A stretch of DNA of 64,000 bases from JAICMB01 sp035295125 (GTDB taxonomy: Bacteria > Acidobacteriota > Terriglobia > Bryobacterales > Bryobacteraceae), in NCBI GenBank assembly GCA_035295125.1, contig DATGJP010000075.1, forward strand, positions 124,001-188,000, written 5' to 3'. The notes beneath the pieces were generated by a model. The model saw only the letters and a program-made list of their open reading frames with translations, ran no database searches and had not been told where the DNA came from. This document shows positions 61,252 through 64,000 of this stretch, piece after piece. Position 1 is the stretch's first letter. Each line of letters opens with the position of its first letter. The position numbers and the translations under genes were made by a program.

Positions 61252-62706
61252 ATGCAAGTCGCGAAAATCTTCCTCGGGCTCGCCATTTTGGGATCCATGG
61301 CGGCCGTTGCCCGCACCCCCGTTCCCGCGGCCGAATCCAAGCCCCACACTTGCACACTCGCGAATGGCGGGCAGGCACTCTGTGCAACCTACCCAGTCTG
61401 GGAGGACCGGGACCGCAAATCCGGGCGCAAAATCGGCCTGAACATCGCTATTCTTCCTGCCATCGAGAAAGACCACGCGCCCGACCCGTTGTTCATTTTC
61501 GCTGGAGGTCCAGGTCAGGCCGCGACGGAAACCACTCCGGGATGGCTCCGGGACCGCACCATTAGACCCCACCGCGACATCGTGTTCATCGACCAGCGCG
61601 GCACCGGCGGATCGAACCCGCTCGAATGCGACTTCTATGGCGAGCCTCCTGACTTGCAGAAAGTAGTTAGCGGGACCTTTCCCGTAGATGCGATCCGCGC
61701 CTGCCGTCAGCAACTGGAGAAGGTGGCCGACCTGCGTCTGTACACCACGGCGCTGGCCATGGATGATTATGAAGAAGTCAGGAAATGGCTCGGTTATGGC
61801 AAGATCAACGTCTGGGGCGGCTCCTACGGCACTGTCGCCGCGCAGGTCTATCTGCGCCGGCACGGCGAAAACGTCCGCTCCGTGGTGCTCGCGGCCGTTG
61901 CGCCGGTGGATGAACTAATCCCCCTGCATCACGCCTGGGCCGGGCAGCAGTCCGTGGATGCCATTTTCGCAAAGTGCCATGCCGATCCCGCGTGTGAGAA
62001 TGCCTATCCGCATCTGCGCACGGAGTTTCAGTCCATCTTCGATCGGGTCCGCAAGGGAGTCGAGGTCGAAGTTCACGATGATGAAGGCCACACCGCCCGC
62101 GTGCGCCCCGGCGTTTCGTCCGTTGCCGACGGCATTCGCCATTTCCTCTACTACGACGATGGCGGCTCATTCCCTTCCATGATTCACAACGCTGCGCAGG
62201 GCGATCTGACCAAGGTTGTTCAGACCGCAGTTACCGCCGAACTCGGCATCAGAAGGGTTCTTTCAATGGGCCTGAACCTTTCGGTAACCTGTGCCGAAGA
62301 CATCCCCTACATCGACGACGCAACCCTGGCCAGCGCTACCGCCAACACCTTCCTCGGCGATCTGCGTGTCCAGGAACAGCGGGCGGCCTGCCGCGCATGG
62401 GTCCGCGGCGTGGTGCCTAAGGATGTGCATGAACTCGTAAAGTCCGACGTCCCCGTGCTGTTCATTTCAGGGGCGCGCGACTCTGTAACTCCCCCGTCCT
62501 TCGCCGAGCATGCTGCGACCAAGCTATCGCACCATCTCCATGTCGTCTTCCCCGAAGCCAGCCATGGGAATTGGGGCGCCTGTGGCCCGCGCATCACGGC
62601 GGCGTTCATCGAGAAAGGAGCAACCGATGGGCTGGACGTCTCCTGCGTCGGCGCTCAGAAGCCGACGCAGTTCACTTTGCCTTCGACGGCGCCAGCCGGC
62701 AGATGA
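61252..62706 (+). CDS. Exported alpha/beta hydrolase, TAP/proline-iminopeptidase-like
   Basis: 484 residues. A signal peptide (QVAKIFLGLAILGSMAAVA) leads to an alpha/beta-hydrolase: FIFAGGPGQAATE oxyanion region, DIVFIDQRGTGGSNPLEC, nucleophile elbow GGSYGT (Ser near residue 190), acid in FISGARDSVTPPSFAEH and His in FPEASHGNWG. The C-terminal TAP-like arrangement and the Cys-rich cap (CHADPACENAYP) point to an exported peptidase. Its end overlaps the convergent gene by 35 bases. Confidence 0.85.
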   Translation: MQVAKIFLGLAILGSMAAVARTPVPAAESKPHTCTLANGGQALCATYPVWEDRDRKSGRKIGLNIAILPAIEKDHAPDPLFIFAGGPGQAATETTPGWLRDRTIRPHRDIVFIDQRGTGGSNPLECDFYGEPPDLQKVVSGTFPVDAIRACRQQLEKVADLRLYTTALAMDDYEEVRKWLGYGKINVWGGSYGTVAAQVYLRRHGENVRSVVLAAVAPVDELIPLHHAWAGQQSVDAIFAKCHADPACENAYPHLRTEFQSIFDRVRKGVEVEVHDDEGHTARVRPGVSSVADGIRHFLYYDDGGSFPSMIHNAAQGDLTKVVQTAVTAELGIRRVLSMGLNLSVTCAEDIPYIDDATLASATANTFLGDLRVQEQRAACRAWVRGVVPKDVHELVKSDVPVLFISGARDSVTPPSFAEHAATKLSHHLHVVFPEASHGNWGACGPRITAAFIEKGATDGLDVSCVGAQKPTQFTLPSTAPAGR

Positions 62707-63781
62707 ATCCCCAGCCGCCAGTAACTTCGGTCACTGCAAGCACGAGTTCGTTACGGCCGTTAGCCAACGGGAGAAAGATCGCGTCGTTCTCCGGGTTTAC
62801 GATTCCCAAAAATCCCGGGTCCCGAAAATGCTGCGCACTACGGCCACGATACAAGATACGTCCGTTTAGAAAGACGCTGACATCATCGCTGTAGCCGATC
62901 TCGAGTCTTCGCGTTTCGTCGCGATCCGTCGTAATCGACGTGCGCGCATATACGACCATCGCGCCGCGCTGCGGTTCCAGCCGATGCTCGAATTCCACGG
63001 TCGCGGCCATCGGTGGATCGCGATATCGATTTACCACCACGGTTCCCGGAGCCTCGGCCACTACTTTCTCCCATTTCATTGCGTTCCACTCCGCCGGAGC
63101 CGGCAACTGCTCCGGGTTTTGCGACTCCGCGGGAAATGCCGGCGACAACTGCCACTGGTCTAACGTGTCAGCGGGCATTGGAGGCAAATCGCGTTTCCAA
63201 GCCACGGGCGAGGTCGCGCTCACCTGGAAATTCGCAAAGTATGCGGGTCCGGATATCATGACAGATCCCTCCTGCATGCCGCTCTTGAGATCCGGCATCA
63301 CCAGTGAAGGGCGACCCATATCATTGACGAACAGCTTCGCTTGCGCCCCCGCGACCTCAAGCCGCAGATGAATCCAGGTGTTGCGCGGCACATCGACAGC
63401 GCCCGTAAAGCCCGGCCCGTTATAGAGCTGCCAAACCGCGGCGCCGCGAAATATAGGCGTGTACTGCTGCGCGTCATCCAGCCCTGATTTCTGAGGCCGA
63501 AGATAAACCCACTCGCCATTGCCATCCGGCGACATCCGAAAATAGATGCCGAAGAATCCGCGAATCTCGGGAGTGGATACATCCACGTCGATCACGCCGT
63601 CGCGCATCGCGAAATCCTTTAGAATGGCCTGCCCGCCGCGCAGAAAGAGGCACGACCGCTGGTCATAATCGACGACCTTTCCCTGGCCGCGCAGCTCCCA
63701 TCGAGGCGAGTTTGCGGGGATCGCCTCCGCGGTCGCGAGCAACCCTTGAAAAATGAAAATGGCAAGACCCATGAAGCGCAT
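62672..63781 (-). CDS. Exported LamG-like/DUF1080-type protein
   Basis: 369 residues. Signal peptide (RFMGLAIFIFQGLLATAEA), then a jelly-roll-like domain (LFLRGGQAILKDFAMRDGVI, FFGIYFRMSPDGNGEWVYLR, TWIHLRLEVAGAQAKLFVND) of the DUF1080/LamG type up to about residue 195, and a second beta-rich half ending with FLGIVNPENDAIFLPLANGR, NELVLAVTEVTGGWGF. It may bind or cut a carbohydrate; no catalytic residues can be identified. Convergent overlap with the hydrolase gene. Confidence 0.65.
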   Translation of the reverse strand: MRFMGLAIFIFQGLLATAEAIPANSPRWELRGQGKVVDYDQRSCLFLRGGQAILKDFAMRDGVIDVDVSTPEIRGFFGIYFRMSPDGNGEWVYLRPQKSGLDDAQQYTPIFRGAAVWQLYNGPGFTGAVDVPRNTWIHLRLEVAGAQAKLFVNDMGRPSLVMPDLKSGMQEGSVMISGPAYFANFQVSATSPVAWKRDLPPMPADTLDQWQLSPAFPAESQNPEQLPAPAEWNAMKWEKVVAEAPGTVVVNRYRDPPMAATVEFEHRLEPQRGAMVVYARTSITTDRDETRRLEIGYSDDVSVFLNGRILYRGRSAQHFRDPGFLGIVNPENDAIFLPLANGRNELVLAVTEVTGGWGFICRLAPSKAK

Positions 63782-63846
63782 GGGGCGAGTTTAGCGGCTG
63801 CGCGTCACTTCGGCTAGAACGTTCTTGCGGCTAAAACCATTTCAAG

Positions 63847-64000
63847 TTACGACGCAACCGTAAGGAATCGGCTGGGCTGATTGGCGACGATCTGGAAGTG
63901 CGGGCTTCCCGCCGCCAAATACCAGGTCTCCCGCGGCGAAAAAGGCTGTCGGCCGATCGTTCCCGCCCCCTCCATCGCGACCAGCAGTTCATATCGCTGA
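63847..64000 (-). CDS. manA: Mannose-6-phosphate isomerase class I, C-terminal end (partial)
   Basis: The frame is open through base 64000, so only about 50 C-terminal residues are in the window: YELLVAMEGAGTIG, FSPRETWYLAAGSPHFQIVA, SRFLTVAS. This matches the final cupin strand region of class I phosphomannose isomerases. It interconverts mannose-6-phosphate and fructose-6-phosphate. The rest of the gene lies beyond the window. Confidence 0.65.
   Translation of the reverse strand, partial: QRYELLVAMEGAGTIGRQPFSPRETWYLAAGSPHFQIVANQPSRFLTVAS

Overview
The window looks like a chromosome segment of an acidobacterium of the Solibacter/Bryobacter type. Three things support this: a large secreted SBBP-repeat protein ending in a Solibacter-type C-terminal domain (21599-24679), two Oar-like TonB-dependent receptors of about 1000 residues with carboxypeptidase-regulatory-like N-termini (33728-40113), and several PASTA-less Ser/Thr kinases. 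This is inference from protein families; there is no rRNA gene in the window to confirm it, and no tRNA gene was recognised.

Region 1 (1-3.2 kb) is accessory. It holds the end of a pilin-like/LamG protein and three small membrane-anchored proteins of unknown role. Region 2 (3.2-11.1 kb) is a plasmid backbone sitting in the contig: a VirD4/TraD-like ATPase, a zinc/HNH-like protein, a ParA ATPase overlapping a ribbon-helix-helix DNA-binding protein, an ORF6N protein, a small DnaG-like primase, three iterons and a RepA (RPA family) initiator. Five copies of one 21-23 bp palindrome (arms GTTAATAA/TTATTAAC around a 3-base centre) are spread only through this backbone. They touch the start codons of the coupling ATPase and parA, and one lies between convergent genes. 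I read them as the shared operator/centromere of the ParA-RHH module. A GC-rich structured element closed by a perfect 16-bp inverted repeat follows rep.

Region 3 (11.1-20.5 kb) is cargo: a promoter-driven cassette of a 78-aa membrane protein, a 466-aa protein of unknown family and a translationally coupled YdcF/DUF218-like protein, facing an inositol-monophosphatase-family gene; a broken formylglycine-generating-enzyme fragment; a single-chain restriction-methylase (1102 aa); and an unknown 298-aa protein. No integrase or transposase was recognised. Region 4 (20.6-29.3 kb) is two exported-protein modules separated by three imperfect copies of a roughly 240-bp repeat; one module contains a pseudogene with an in-frame stop and a frameshift.

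Region 5 (29.3-64 kb) is ordinary chromosome: a Ser/Thr kinase, a serine hydrolase, a MerR-cupin regulator with its own clear MerR-type promoter, two divergent Oar-like receptors, acetyltransferases, a LiaF-like/LytS-like/kinase-REC-LytTR signalling operon with an unusual fusion, an SDR enzyme, then a run of 14 minus-strand genes (60.6 down to 46.9 kb). That run joins kdsB-pyrG-kdsA to RDD/zinc-finger membrane proteins and the conserved DUF4129-DUF4350-MoxR-DUF58-SpoIIM-RDD cluster. An exported alpha/beta hydrolase, an exported LamG-like protein and the end of a mannose-6-phosphate isomerase gene close the window. A 69-bp two-hairpin repeat is dispersed between chromosomal genes (37.1, 40.5, 55.0 and 60.7 kb).
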